The translations under genes were made by a program, and so were the position numbers. Positions 26,406-37,900 of a DNA stretch of 64,000 bases are shown here, in pieces. Positions within the stretch are counted from its first letter, which is position 1. Each line of letters opens with the position of its first letter. The notes under the pieces are model-generated. The model saw nothing but the letters and a program-made list of their open reading frames with translations, was not told the DNA's origin and ran no database searches. This DNA comes from Haemonchus contortus. Taxonomy: Eukaryota; Nematoda; Chromadorea; Rhabditida; Trichostrongylidae. The DNA is taken from NCBI GenBank assembly GCA_000469685.2, contig LS997565.1, positions 22,675,740 through 22,739,739 on the forward strand, read 5' to 3'.

Positions 26406-26530
26406 ACAGTAACGCTCAAAAATCTTTGGTCAAATGCTTTTTCAGTCGTACTTTCCAGTCACAACCCCTTTCACACTGGATCTAATCGTGCGAAATTTCA
26501 AAAGGTATATAGCATGGGTATAGTGTGGAT
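26406..26530. mobile_element. Short inverted-repeat element, CAGTAGCGCTC family, copy 3 (left end only)
   Basis: It begins ACAGTAACGCTCAAAAATC and continues TTTTTCAGTCGTACTTTCC and ACTGGATCTAATCGTGCG, parallel to copy 2. It then diverges, so only about 120 bases remain. Confidence 0.7.
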
Positions 26531-26910
26531 AAGTTTTTATCTTGCAGTCTTTTCGTTGTCTCGCGGAATTTAACTTACCTACAAGAACTGCGTCGTCACT
26601 TTCAATCTTACAAATCATTCTACTACTAGCTACTACCTAACATTATGCTAGAGGAAATTTGCAAACTGTTTTTGTCATTCTCCAAAGGTTTTTAAGTTCT
26701 ATATGCTCCGTACTCGAACGTTTGAGGTGAACCTTTCAGAGTTTAGTTGCCTCAAAGCTTGATTACGACCCGAGCATTCGGAGACAGGCGTAGCTTCCAG
26801 GTTTTTATTTCATCTTTCATCGGCATGAAGCACCCTACAAAAACTTGTAACTGTTGCTTTGATTGTTGATATGCAGTATGACTGGCCCAAAAGCCGTCCT
26901 CTACATAATT

Positions 26911-27388
26911 GTAGGCAGAGTTCACGTTGAGAACCGTTTCTGAGTTTTTTTTATGATGAACCTGGGACTCAAGGATAGCCTGAGGGACGCAGTCGGATCG
27001 AAAAATAGTCAAGATAGGGCACTAGGGGCCCTCAAAACCAGCATAACTGACGTACATACCCGAGTCCGACGAGTTATCAGACGAAGCTAAAGTTGTGGGA
27101 ATTGCACCATTCGCACTGGGACTCACACCTTGCACCCAGGTAGCGTATTGCAGCCAGATGTATGCAATTGCGCGCGAACAACGAACAATGTGCGAACAAC
27201 GCGAAAAACGAACAGCTCGTCCAGATACCCCTTCCATGCCGCTTTTTGTCGTAACACTCTCGTCCAACCCCTAATTTCACTCCTTTCTTGAAGCTTTGCA
27301 TTTCTCTGAATACGCCGATTATCGCGTTTTCTTCTCCACTTTTGCACTATTTTGGAACATAATTATCGTGAACAATGCCTTCAACGTA
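26911..27388. mobile_element. Inverted-repeat element, AAGGCACAGTTCACG family, copy 1
   Basis: The left end is GGCAGAGTTCACGTTGAG and the right end is ATTATCGTGAACAATGCC, in inverted orientation. The interior shares GGGACGCAGTCGGAT and GATTATCGCGTTTTCTTC with the copy at 32010, in the same orientation. It is non-coding. Confidence 0.8.
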
Positions 27389-28519
27389 AATTAATAACTA
27401 CTGAAGTAGCGATAAGTTGGAGATTCCAGAATACTGGCGCTCCTCCTTTGTCTGGAAAGTGGATGGAAACTGTTTTGGTTTTCACGTGTAACAGTTGAAA
27501 AGAGTTACGTAATGTCTAAAGTGTTTGAGCAGTGAAGGGACTTGCTGAAGCAGATGTCCTCTGAACTATCACTTCCACCACTCGTCTAAAATCAGATGAT
27601 CTAAAAGTTATCGCGAACTGTACTTCCAGAAACAACTTAAATGGAAGTTCCCAAAGTTCCAATCCAGCGCTTGCTCATATCTCGTTACTTATCATTTCCA
27701 TTACCGTTTCATTACTCTCACCATTTCCGAACAAACGAAATGGTCTTGTTCGTAACGCGCTATCACTGGAAACATATAACATATCACTGGATGATTATAA
27801 GTGGGTACGTGTGTGTGTAAATGAATGTAAGCATTGAAGAGACCTCAGTGATGGGAAAATCTATTTCATTGATAAAAAAGCCAACGTCTCTGTCGTTGAT
27901 CTGGTAGAATATTCGAGAAGAACAAGAGGAATTGAATGCCTGAAGGTGTTCTAATCCTGTTCTTCTCATCATACATTCCGTAACTACCAAAATCACTTGT
28001 TTCCCGCTCTTGTCTTCAATTCCACCGCTGCAAACTGGAACTTATCATACTTCATGCAAAGTCCATCAAGAAATGAGACCTGAATCTCACTTCATCTTTC
28101 CCTCACCATCTTTTCTCTCAAAGTTCGGTCGCGACGTTGTAAGTCGTCTTCTTCCAACTACTTTTTTTTTGAGGTTCACATAAAGAATAGACGGCCACAA
28201 ACTTTTTAACTTAACGCCCTCTTTGCGAAGGCTTTTGAAAGCTTCTTTACTAAAGCACAGTGATCATGCTGAATCAAAATGAAAAAGTTAATGTTCGCGC
28301 GGTCACACAATGGTGGAGAATTCTTCATGCACATGGACCTGTGGAGAATTCTTTCTTAGTGCACAAAAAGCGTACGAGCTATCGAGAAAGAGGATCCGGG
28401 ACATACCTCGAAAAATCAAAGCTTCGAAGCGCGTAATGAGGACAGTGTGATCCGATTTCACTGTGCTAGCCCATTGCTCCTCCTTTAGCAACTAACGACA
28501 ACCTTCTCATTTTGCTGCA

Positions 28520-28567
28520 GAGGCAATGGTTCAAAAACCCTATCAAGAAGGAACACAGCTGTCTAAT
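28520..28567 (+). CDS. Candidate small exon
   Basis: A TTGCTGCAG acceptor and a strong GTGAGT donor bound a 48-base open segment, which reads AMVQKPYQEGTQLSN in one frame. No neighbour joins it in phase with certainty. It could be the 5' exon of an unrecognised gene or chance. Confidence 0.25.
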
Positions 28568-29377
28568 GTGAGTTTTCAGGTTTCCAAATTCTGTTTTCAT
28601 TGGTTAACTGGAAGGTTGCTTACAAAAGCCTGCCCATAAGTCATGCTGTTCGGTACAGGAAAAAATACAGCAGTAGTCGTCATTTACTGAGGTTTGACTA
28701 CTTTTGTTCATTAGGCAACCAAAAGCACCATGTGTAGGTTGACATTCGGTATGACGCTAGCATAGCGCCATACCATCAGCCAGTACTTCTTATAGTATTT
28801 TTGTTGTAACAACACAAAAAGATTACTGGGATCGGATCAGATAAAAAAAAGCATTCTGCTCGTGTTCATTCTGTGCAAGGTGACGTGAGGCGCACTCAGA
28901 ATGGGAACCTAGCCTGAAAAAGTACTAGACTTCCCTCTATCCCTCACTTATCACTCTAAATTGACGGCAAGATTCTAGCTGTCAGAGTCTATTCATCGAA
29001 GTACGTCAATTCAGTCATAAGAAAGAAGGGCCTGACTAGTACGAGTGCTATTCGTCACTGCTCAAATTGAGGGTGTAATAACTTACCAACGCGGCTGAAA
29101 GGCAAACAGCTCCTACATATGTATGAGCTCTATACAAACGAATGGATATCGTTTAGACATTCGCTCTTGCTTTGCCTGAAATCAAATTTTTTTGTTGAAC
29201 TTCCAGCATATCGTCTCGTATACTCGTCGTAGAGCAACAACTATCGAAAAAATTTAAGAGTAGACAAGCGATATGGCGTAATCCGATATCTTACAATCTC
29301 GCAGGGTCTCAAGTTAACTAATGTAACAGTACGATTTAAAGCTACCTCAGTTATCTATAATGATACTATAACTGCAG

Positions 29378-29580
29378 GTTCAGAGATGCTAAAATGCGAC
29401 TTGCTACAAACCTTGTACTTCTCTGACCGACGTCAAATAAAAGCTTCCTACAGCGAACAAATCAGGGCATCAGAAACGGCTGAGTTTACGCCGGAATGCA
29501 AGAAAAAGCCTAGAAAGGAGTTACTTCCAATTATCTCTGTAATTATTCAAAATCTCCTTCAGAATTCTGGATCAGCCTTG
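29378..29580 (+). CDS. Candidate exon, gene unknown
   Basis: An ACTGCAG acceptor and a GTAAGC donor bound an open segment of about 67 residues (SEMLKCDLLQTLYFSD at the start, IISVIIQNLLQNSGSAL at the end). Read this way the exon is phase 1 in and phase 0 out. The next gene begins with its own signal peptide at 30015, so this exon may be leader sequence or belong to another transcript. It is not recognised. Confidence 0.3.
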
Positions 29581-30014
29581 GTAAGCTAGACTGTTGAGTG
29601 AAGATCGCTGTCACCTCATTTTGCCACTTCACGCACTTTCTACGATTTCACACAGCGAACGTGCTTGGGAGCTGTTTGTGGGTTGTCAGGAGCGATTGTC
29701 GGCGACAGGTCACCGCGACTTCGAGGTCGTTCTTCGTCAGTCGCTCGCTCGGATCCCTTCCCTTATCACCTACACTGATCGACCGTATTCGTCGAGGGCG
29801 TTGGCAGAGCGCCGAGAAGCGAGCGTACCGCCTTCACGACGGGGAGGGACGCAGGGGTTCCTCTCCTCTGTGGGTCGTCGTCGACTCCATCCGCGTACAT
29901 CTCTCTGTCGTTCGTTACCGTTGTTTGCTGACCTTCTATCCGATCGAACATGACCACTGGATAACGTATCACTAACGCACTCGTACACACGTCAGCAGCC
30001 GATATCCCCTTGCC

Positions 30015-33000
30015 ATGGCGGCTGTTCTCCTAATACGGCTACAAACCGTCGTCCTTCTTTGTCTAATTGTAATTCTGCAGCTGCAAGCCGCTCCACCTCA
30101 TGCAATCGTGAGCGGCATTCTCACTTCCATAGGTAGGATGCAAATTTTGCCCTAAACCTACCTAATCAACTATTTTAAACAGTTCTTGCATGACGGTTTC
30201 TTTCTGAATTTTTCAATAGCGAGGCTGATTCAGTACGGAAACCGGGCTTGCCGGATGCGCTTTTCCCATCCGTCTGCCCTCCGTCCTGCTCGCAACTGTT
30301 CCATGCCGAAGAGGCGGTACTCAATGACTCTCTCAGCGACCGCTGCAGCTGCGTCTGTCCATCTTCAGCTCCTGTGTATCTGAACACTGCTGGCTACTGC
30401 GTCGATCGTCTAGGCAAGTTTGATTTTTTTTATAAAAGTCATTTCAACATCATCCCGCGAAAGCCTCTCCACTTTAGCGAAATCCTTACGCTGCGATAAG
30501 ATTACAAACTAAATCCGTTCGGCTTCGGCTTAGATGAGGTGGACATGATGCGTTCCCTGATGGAACTTTAGAAACTTCCCCCGGACATGGGATTAAGGTA
30601 CTTGAGGCTCATGACTGGAACCATGTATATCTCAGATCCAAAGCGAGTTGTTGAGCTTCCAAAGATTCTCCTTCTTTCCTTAAAATGGTGGTTGGTTCAA
30701 GCTTCTCGTCGAACTTCTTGGCCAGACTTCTCAGAAGAGCTAGAGTCTCTTTAAAATTCACCCGATTAGAGATGAACTTTCGCTTCTCAACGAATCGAAT
30801 CCCGCCAATCGTCTGTTTATTGCATACGACATAGATTCGAAGCGAGATTTACTGTCCCCCGGTTGGACGGTCATTCGTGGGAGTTCGGCGATTACATCAG
30901 TCATCTTTCAAGACATAACAATCCCAGATTTGATCCTATACCTTTCTCCAACCTTGGAGAACAACAATTATGTTGGCACAGGAACTTCTCGATAAACTGT
31001 GTTGAATCGCTCATCACGAAGAAATTATCAGAAGGTGTAAACTCAAAGTGCTTTGTGCCCTACTAGTCAGACTGTCCTTGCGCCGAAGTTGGGCCTTGAC
31101 TCCGAAACGGATAGTTCTTATCGTTGAACCAGTATAAGGGCTTTTTCAATGGTTAGCACATCTCCAAGGCATTCGTGCAAAATTGTCCGTCCCTCATTCT
31201 ATAGGAGAGATTCCGGTTGGGAAACAAGCTTCCAGCCACTTGTTGAATTGTTTCTTCTTTATAAAGATCATGCCGACATGCAGACCACATTCGGCATCCC
31301 CCCTTTCGATGCCATAAAAATGAATGATGACACTTTCAGATGAATGTCGGCACAACCTCGCCTTCAACTCTTCGATCGCCACTGAACAGCTCATTCCTGT
31401 GGTCTCGTTGCCAGCTAGGAACGGCGTTCTTCATCCGAAAGTTCCGATTCAATGGGCGGGTGCGTTCGTTTCTTTTCAAGAAATCGTAGAAAGCCGCTAG
31501 AGGTGAACACGCGTTATCGTTGATGGCAGCCTGTTTCGTCGAGGACATGTGCCCACCTCCATTCATGTAACTGAGTGGTTGCTCAGCACTTTCTATGATC
31601 TTCAGCGGCAAGAGAAATACGGAGAACATGTCATGTTCATCATATTGAACTATTGCTAACGATCGCATAGTTGAAAACCTATCAAGGGCTAATGGATAGT
31701 CGTTAAGGCGGAGGAATTCCTGTTTCCCACATGGGAACAGTCGAATGCGCTGTGAGCGCAGTCTTCTTCGACAATATGGACCATCGTTGGAGAGCTGCCA
31801 CACGGCGTACTCTCTTCGACATTGCCACAGCTCACGAACGTCCAGTGGTTATGGTGAGTGTTTGGAAGTTATCCAAAATTGTTCTAACAATGTAAACATA
31901 TGCCACACAGTAAAAGGCATCTCTATAATAGGTTTTTGGCACGTTCATGGTCTCGGCTGGGCCAGTAAAGGTGTGAGGAGAGGGGGCGGTACGGCAGAAA
32001 TAAGAGGTTTCAAAGGCACAGTTCACGTTAAAAATTTCCTTTGTATTTTTTCTTTAGGATAAAGGTGTGACCCCAAGAATACCCTAAGGGACGCAGTCGG
32101 ATTGAAAAACAGTCAAGATAGGGCAGCAAGAGCCATCAAAACCAGCTTAGCCAATGTATGCACCCAAGGAGGACGAGTTGTTAAATTTTCTGAATGTTGT
32201 AAATGTAGCGGCATTAACACCGGGACAAACACCTTGCTTGCTGGCAGCGTATTGCAGCAAGCTGTGTGCAATGACGCGTTCAGACAGCTCGGCTGAAAAC
32301 CTCTTCCATGCGAATTCTGTCATCACATTCTCGTCCAACCCCTGATTTCACTCCTTTTTTGAAGCTTTGTGTTTCTCTGAATACGCCGATTATCGCGTTT
32401 TCTTCGCCACTTCTGCACTGTTCTGGATCATAATTACCGTAAACTATGCCTTTAACGTTAAATAATTATAATTATTGAAGAAGCCATGTGTTGGAATTCC
32501 AGAATACAGGAGCTCCTCCTTTGTCTGGAAAGTGAAAAAAAGTTGTTGTAGTTTCCACGTGTGGCAGCTGAAAAAAGTTACGGGATGTCTAAAGTGTCTG
32601 AGCAATGAGGGGATTTGCTGAAGCAGATGGCGTTCTAGTCATTGTGCATTTGTGCCTGGAATCTCTCAAAAACATTGCCCTCATTTTCATTGTGAGTAGC
32701 ACTATCCATGTGCATTTCAGTTTCGTGGTTCAGAATCGGACGTGGCCATTCTTACGGGATCTGTTGTTCAGTTAAAACTGTCTTGCACTGGTTTCGCTCC
32801 TGACGAGCACTGTCTATCGTTCAGAGTCGCTGGAGTATCCGGTTCGTTGCAATAAACTTGAAGGTTCCCTGCAATTGTTGAAAACCCTGTTCCAGGTTCC
32901 AGTCCTTACCTTCTTCCTTCGACAAGTTCAAGAGCTGAACTGCTATTCATTCTCGTCCTAGCCTTTCTTCTAGCGCTTTCCATTGCCGGATCATTTGTGG

Positions 33001-34607
33001 TATGGCATTTGTGCTGGCGAATCAAAAAGCGGCAGCTTATCTCCGACATACAAATGCAGTTCTTGTTTCATCTACAGCAACAGCATGAGGCTCAAAAGGT
33101 AACGGTAGTAAAGTGGGGCGAGACCCTTCAGCATTAGATGCACTCGATTCAGATAGCAGCACCACGAGCAGTAGCAGCATCCAATGAAATGGGACCATGC
33201 GAATTCAAAACACTCATGGAACGAATCCCCAAGCGACGGTTGTATTTCAGTGCTGGTGAATTACTTGCACTGTGTTTACAGCGCTGAGTTAATCGAATGA
33301 TGAAAATAATTTATAGAGTACCTGGATGATGCGATGATGGCAAACCCTCCACCCGTGGCTGAACAATTTCTGGCCGACCTCCGACGGGTAATCGAAGTGG
33401 CCAGAGAAAGGATAAGGATGCGCCGATTCGTCCCGATGCTCATCACGATCCCTGAGGATCACGAAGAGGTAGCAAACAGCTAAATATTTGCTTCCACACA
33501 CAAAAAGTATACAGTGATCTTTGAGAACCGATATGCGGTGATCTCGGAGACCAAACCGGAGAAAACTGAGCCGAGCAATCAGCAGGAGTCTCCTAAAAGC
33601 GACAAATCGGTGGACAGCGGGAGGGAATCACGCTCAGACTCCGACGACTCGAGTCGAGACGATGAGGACGATAATAACATCGAAACCAAGCAGCCGTGGA
33701 TGGAGCCTTCAGGTCCGGAACGCATCAGCAGTGTACGCAGCATCGTTAGTGGTATGTTCTTCCTAAGATTCCATATGATTAAAGCTTGATGTGCTTAGCA
33801 ACACTTTCAGGCTTCGAATCGCGGGTATCAGCCCCAGCGCAATTGCCTCCGACGTCGTTACCTCAGCCATCAGCCCCCCAATCTTCGTTGCCCAAACCTT
33901 CGCGGATCCCTCCTCGTATTCCAGCAAAACCTCGACTTCCAAACTCCCAGATTCCCACCCTTCTGGGACAAGCTAGTCCACGACCCTTGCAGAAGAGTCT
34001 AGCGCTGGTCCGGACTCCGTCCTTGCCCAAGACGTCTCCTCCACGTGTTACTACTGAACAGAGGTAGGCATTTCTGTTTTGGTTCACATATGCGATCAGC
34101 ATGCTTCAGAATTGCTGGGAATTTAATCGCAAACAAAAAACATTGTCGGCTTCAGGGGTATAGTCAACCTCCTTGAGATGGGTGGGGGATGTTCATTTAG
34201 CCTAATTGGGGAAAAACAAACTGGTAGCTTATGAGCTATGGGCGAAATCGGAGTAGCAGTAGGGTAATGGATAAAGCTCCCGGTAATGGAGGACTTTGTC
34301 CCCAGCTCAGTAGCCTCCAACCGAAGCGGTCAAAAAGGCCCTGAAGGGAACTGTCAAGTGCATACACCTCGATAGATCAACTACATTGCTTTTTGAAGAA
34401 CTGTATATGAAGAAGCTATTGCCGATACCATTCTAAGGTTAAGCTTGAATTCATGGATTTTTGAGAGATGGATTGAAATAATTCTTTTACAGGATTCGGA
34501 AAGGGTATGCGGTGTTCCCGGCTGACCCGATGTTGAATAAATCGCTGCCGAGACGAAAGAGAGCCATCCCACGACCGGTCCACGAAACAACTACTACATC
34601 CAGTTGA
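30015..34607 (+). CDS. Single-pass type I membrane protein with Cys-rich ectodomain, shavenoid-like
   Basis: Ten exons join with consistent phase: 30015-30132, 30234-30413, 31741-31853, 32721-32841, 32896-33098, 33153-33255, 33317-33468, 33508-33751, 33811-34063 and 34493-34607. They total 1602 bases, a 533-residue protein. Residues 1-26 form a signal peptide (MAAVLLIRLQTVVLLCLIVI). The ectodomain carries clustered cysteines (CPPSCSQL, CSCVCPSSAPVYLNTAGYC) and a beta-rich stretch. One membrane segment, about residues 193-213 (LLFILVLAFLLALSIAGSFV), is followed by basic residues. The cytoplasmic tail is acidic and serine-rich, then proline-rich (SAPAQLPPTSLPQPSAPQ), and ends PRRKRAIPRPVHETTTTSS. 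The C-x-C-x-C pattern followed by a CVD...EC stretch resembles the arthropod shavenoid ectodomain; this family link is from memory and tentative. Intron 2 uses a GC donor (TAG|GCAAGT). Confidence 0.85.
30414..30419 (+). promoter_or_regulatory. GC-AG intron donor of the membrane-protein gene
   Basis: Exon 2 ends CTAG and is followed by GCAAGT, the standard context of the rare GC donor. The next exon (31741) joins in phase 1 and extends the frame without a stop, supporting real use of this donor. Confidence 0.7.
32010..32457. mobile_element. Inverted-repeat element, AAGGCACAGTTCACG family, copy 2 (in intron)
   Basis: The left end is AAAGGCACAGTTCACGTTAA and the right end is ATTACCGTAAACTATGCCTT. 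It lies within intron 3 of the membrane-protein gene (31854-32720). The right-hand half is nearly identical to copy 1 (ACCCCTGATTTCACTCCTTT, CTGAATACGCCGATTATCGC). Confidence 0.85.
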
Positions 34608-34916
34608 TCCGGCAACAATTTAACAACATCTGGGAGTTATGCCCTCAGGACAAACGAGAAGAAAGAGGATCATCCTTTTACAGCGAGTAAATCTCGCGGC
34701 TATCCTGAAAAGACTATGTCTGCTCAGGAGATCTAACTCCAACTTCGCAACTTCGGCGTGAAATGCTCTCGCACTCTCATGTGATCTCTTACTGTTGTGT
34801 TTTCACTTCCTCTGTTTTCTGTCTTCTTTTCCAAGGACCACAAACGGGTTTCTGCTTATCGCTTATCGTTTCCGATTCAATGAATCATGATGCACGTTTA
34901 TTATTGACAAAAAATA

Positions 34917-37900
34917 TCAAAATAAATTTGATTTCGCTTCTGAGCCGCTGTCCTTATCCTCCAGCAGGATTTCGGTCAATTCCTTGATAATCTCTTCAGT
35001 CTTTGGAGTCACTGTCGGGTGAAACACTGGCTTTCCATCTGCAAAACAGTAAAATTACAGCAAAAGATTTTTTAGATGAACTGTAATTAGATACTACCTT
35101 TATAAAAATTCTCCGTTCAAAGAATTACTAAGAGGTGAAGGTGTGTGAAGACTATTTAAACTCGTGCTTAAGTATTTCTCATCTACACCAATGATGGAAA
35201 TCAGTGAACCTATTGGAGAGTAGGTGGTGTTGAGGCCACTTTTCAGTATAAACTCGGTTCCCGCTTTCCCATTTTGGATAAAAACTTCACATTTAATCTG
35301 TAACGGGGAGTGAATCGACCTCAAAAATCGAAAACAGTGAATGTTCTAAATGAAGGCAGAATAAAGCGCTCCGATTTTCAATTGCCGATTTTTCTTCACT
35401 GTTATAAATTACATTTCCTCGACGACCCTTCGAAGAAGGGGAGCTAAAACCGTTGGAACCTTTTGCGGCAAGTGAAATGATTCGTTAGCGAGGAACTGTT
35501 CGTTCTCAACCGTGAAAGAAGAGCTGAGCATTGAGGGCAACCATCAGAGAAACTCATCTCTTTATTAGAAGTACACGGTTGCGCTGACAAGAGACCAAAT
35601 GTCCACCGGAATCAGTGATCACCTTATGGTTAGATGGACACTCATCGTGCACTGTTAATAGCTGCATTGAGATTGAGAGTGTTCCCTCCTCTTTCTTCAG
35701 GATTTAATTGCCTAGTTTATAACTTCTTAATAGTATTTTTCCGGGAAGTTGTTCATTACCATCCTCACTATGTATAAAAACCAATGAAAATCATCGGTTT
35801 AGAGCAGAATTACAATGACTTTATCCTTAGGTCTTTAATGAAGTGAGCAAAGACTAATAGAATCGAACTTTTTGTCGTTCTATTGCTTTATGGAGAATTT
35901 TCTCTCTTCAAAGAAGGGGGTTTGCATGAACTGCATGTTCAGCGTGGGACTACGCAGTCTGTTCCTGTCAGCATCAAAAAAGTACCGTCTCTGAACGAAT
36001 TCGGGCGATTTTCAATTCTTATTACCTGCAGTACACGTCATCATCGCAGTGGGCTAGCGACATCCCATCCAAGTGAAGAAGAAGGCTTCAGCGATAATAC
36101 AATCAAGCTGACAAAAATTTTGCCTTGGGGAGGTGATGAACATTCGAAATGATAAGGAGATGGTCGGGAACTGCAAAAGGCGAGACATTCCCGTTGCTTC
36201 CTCATGTTTATGTTACTTTTCACAAGGATAATGGTTCCATGGAAGAGGGTCAGTGATAGTGTGGTCTAAAAAGTAAGTATGTAAGTATAAGAATGGATGA
36301 GATAAGATGAGCAGCTGAAAAAAGCAGCTTCCAGAAAGATTTAATGGTAATGTATCGATCAGAATCGAGCGCAATTTTAAAGTTCGCCTGATTTATTCCC
36401 TAGGTATCGAAAAGTATCCGGCCCAAAAGGAAAAAATTGGGTGAAGGGTGAAACATTAGTCAGCTGACCCCAAAATGTTCTAAATGTTCGTCCGTCTGAT
36501 CAGGATATTATTTTTAAAGGAGCGTAAAGGTGAAAGACGGAACCATTAGTTTCTGAAACTGAAACCATTCCTTTGTTCCATCATGACTAACTGCTAACTT
36601 TGAGGGTTTTAATGGAAGTAAGAAATCTAAAATACGCTGACGCAATGCTCCGTTTTCTGTTATATCAGTAGCGAATTCCTTTTTATTCCCGGTTCTCGAT
36701 CCCTACACCATAACAAACTGCCATGGAGATGCCGCCAGTGAGAGTCGCCCATTTCTGTTCAATCCCGAGTATCGGTTACCAAAGCAACCATTTCAACCTC
36801 AAACGCTTGAGTAAGAACTACGCTGGGAGGATACTGTATTGCTCTTCTTCTCAGGCACACCACACTCCATTGCGTTGGTAATGATCTTCTGCAAAGATAG
36901 GTCTTAGGTGGTATTCAGCGATTCAGGTGTACGACTTCTTTTATCCATGCCTGCACTTTGGATTGCGAGTTCTACAGCCTCCTCAAGCCTGTTGCCTGTA
37001 GAAGCACAGAAGCGCAATTGGTATTCATCGTCACTGAATTCTTCAGGAAGTAGGGTGTCCCGTAGGCTAGTTACTGTGCTCTTCTGAGCAGAGTTGCCCG
37101 AAAGCATTTCACTCGTGAATCATATAATAAATCGTTTTATAATTTTAACTGGTGAGCTTAACTGTCAGTCGCACTTGTTACGACTCTGTACTGTACCGGT
37201 CTGCTCACTGCAAAATAATCTGACAGCTCGCCATACTGTTCCTAGTGTACTGAAGGAAACAAGTACTGGAAATCCCCTCATTTGGTTCAAAAACGACACT
37301 ATTGTGATGGAGAGAAGAACAGATAGAGTAATTTAACCTTGAAGTGTGCACTTTATCCGACCTCCTTTTTTGGGGGAAAAAAGCCCTTGGTAAAGCGATA
37401 GAACGATCAAGATATTTATTTCAGTTCTTGCCCATTTCATTTGAAAACTAAGGATTAGCCATTCTGATTACACTCTGAACCGATACTTTCCGTTGCTCAG
37501 CCATTAAGCTATATCGCCACTCAACAAAGAATACTATTATAGCAAACAGAGTTGCGATTCTATTACATTGCTCCGAAATCAGCATCACGACAAAGAGAAA
37601 TGTCGAATATCCGTTGAGCCGATTCCGATCAGGATCGGATTCTGCGACTTATCGAAAAATTGCCATTTCACATTGAATGATTCTGCGGGGACTACATAAA
37701 ACTGTGTAGCTATCATGGGGTTCGATGAATTACACGTAGCTAACAGCAAGTGTAGTAACATCCTTGGATAAGTGAGCCAAACGAAGTGTTGCTTGGAGGA
37801 ACAGCAGCTAGCGAATGAAGTTATGAAAATCATGACTACCATTTTTGCACCTTGAAAATCATTGAAAGTGCCCTAACCGACAGTCTCCCGAGAATTTCGT

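Larger units (their letters stand above)
27389..30014. other. Upstream region of the membrane-protein gene
   Basis: Two orphan exon candidates lie here (28520-28567 and 29378-29580). From about 29590 to 30014 the sequence becomes rich in CG dinucleotides and open in several frames without a consistent protein, which suggests promoter or 5' leader sequence for the gene starting at 30015. Confidence 0.35.

Noticed and set aside
29594..29975. Two overlapping + strand frames of about 120 residues
   Set aside because: Both arise from the same CG-rich block and neither has a plausible protein composition. I read this as leader or promoter.
31336..31803. 155-residue open frame on the - strand
   Set aside because: It covers the exon of gene 2 at 31741-31853 in antisense plus intron sequence. 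No domain is visible.
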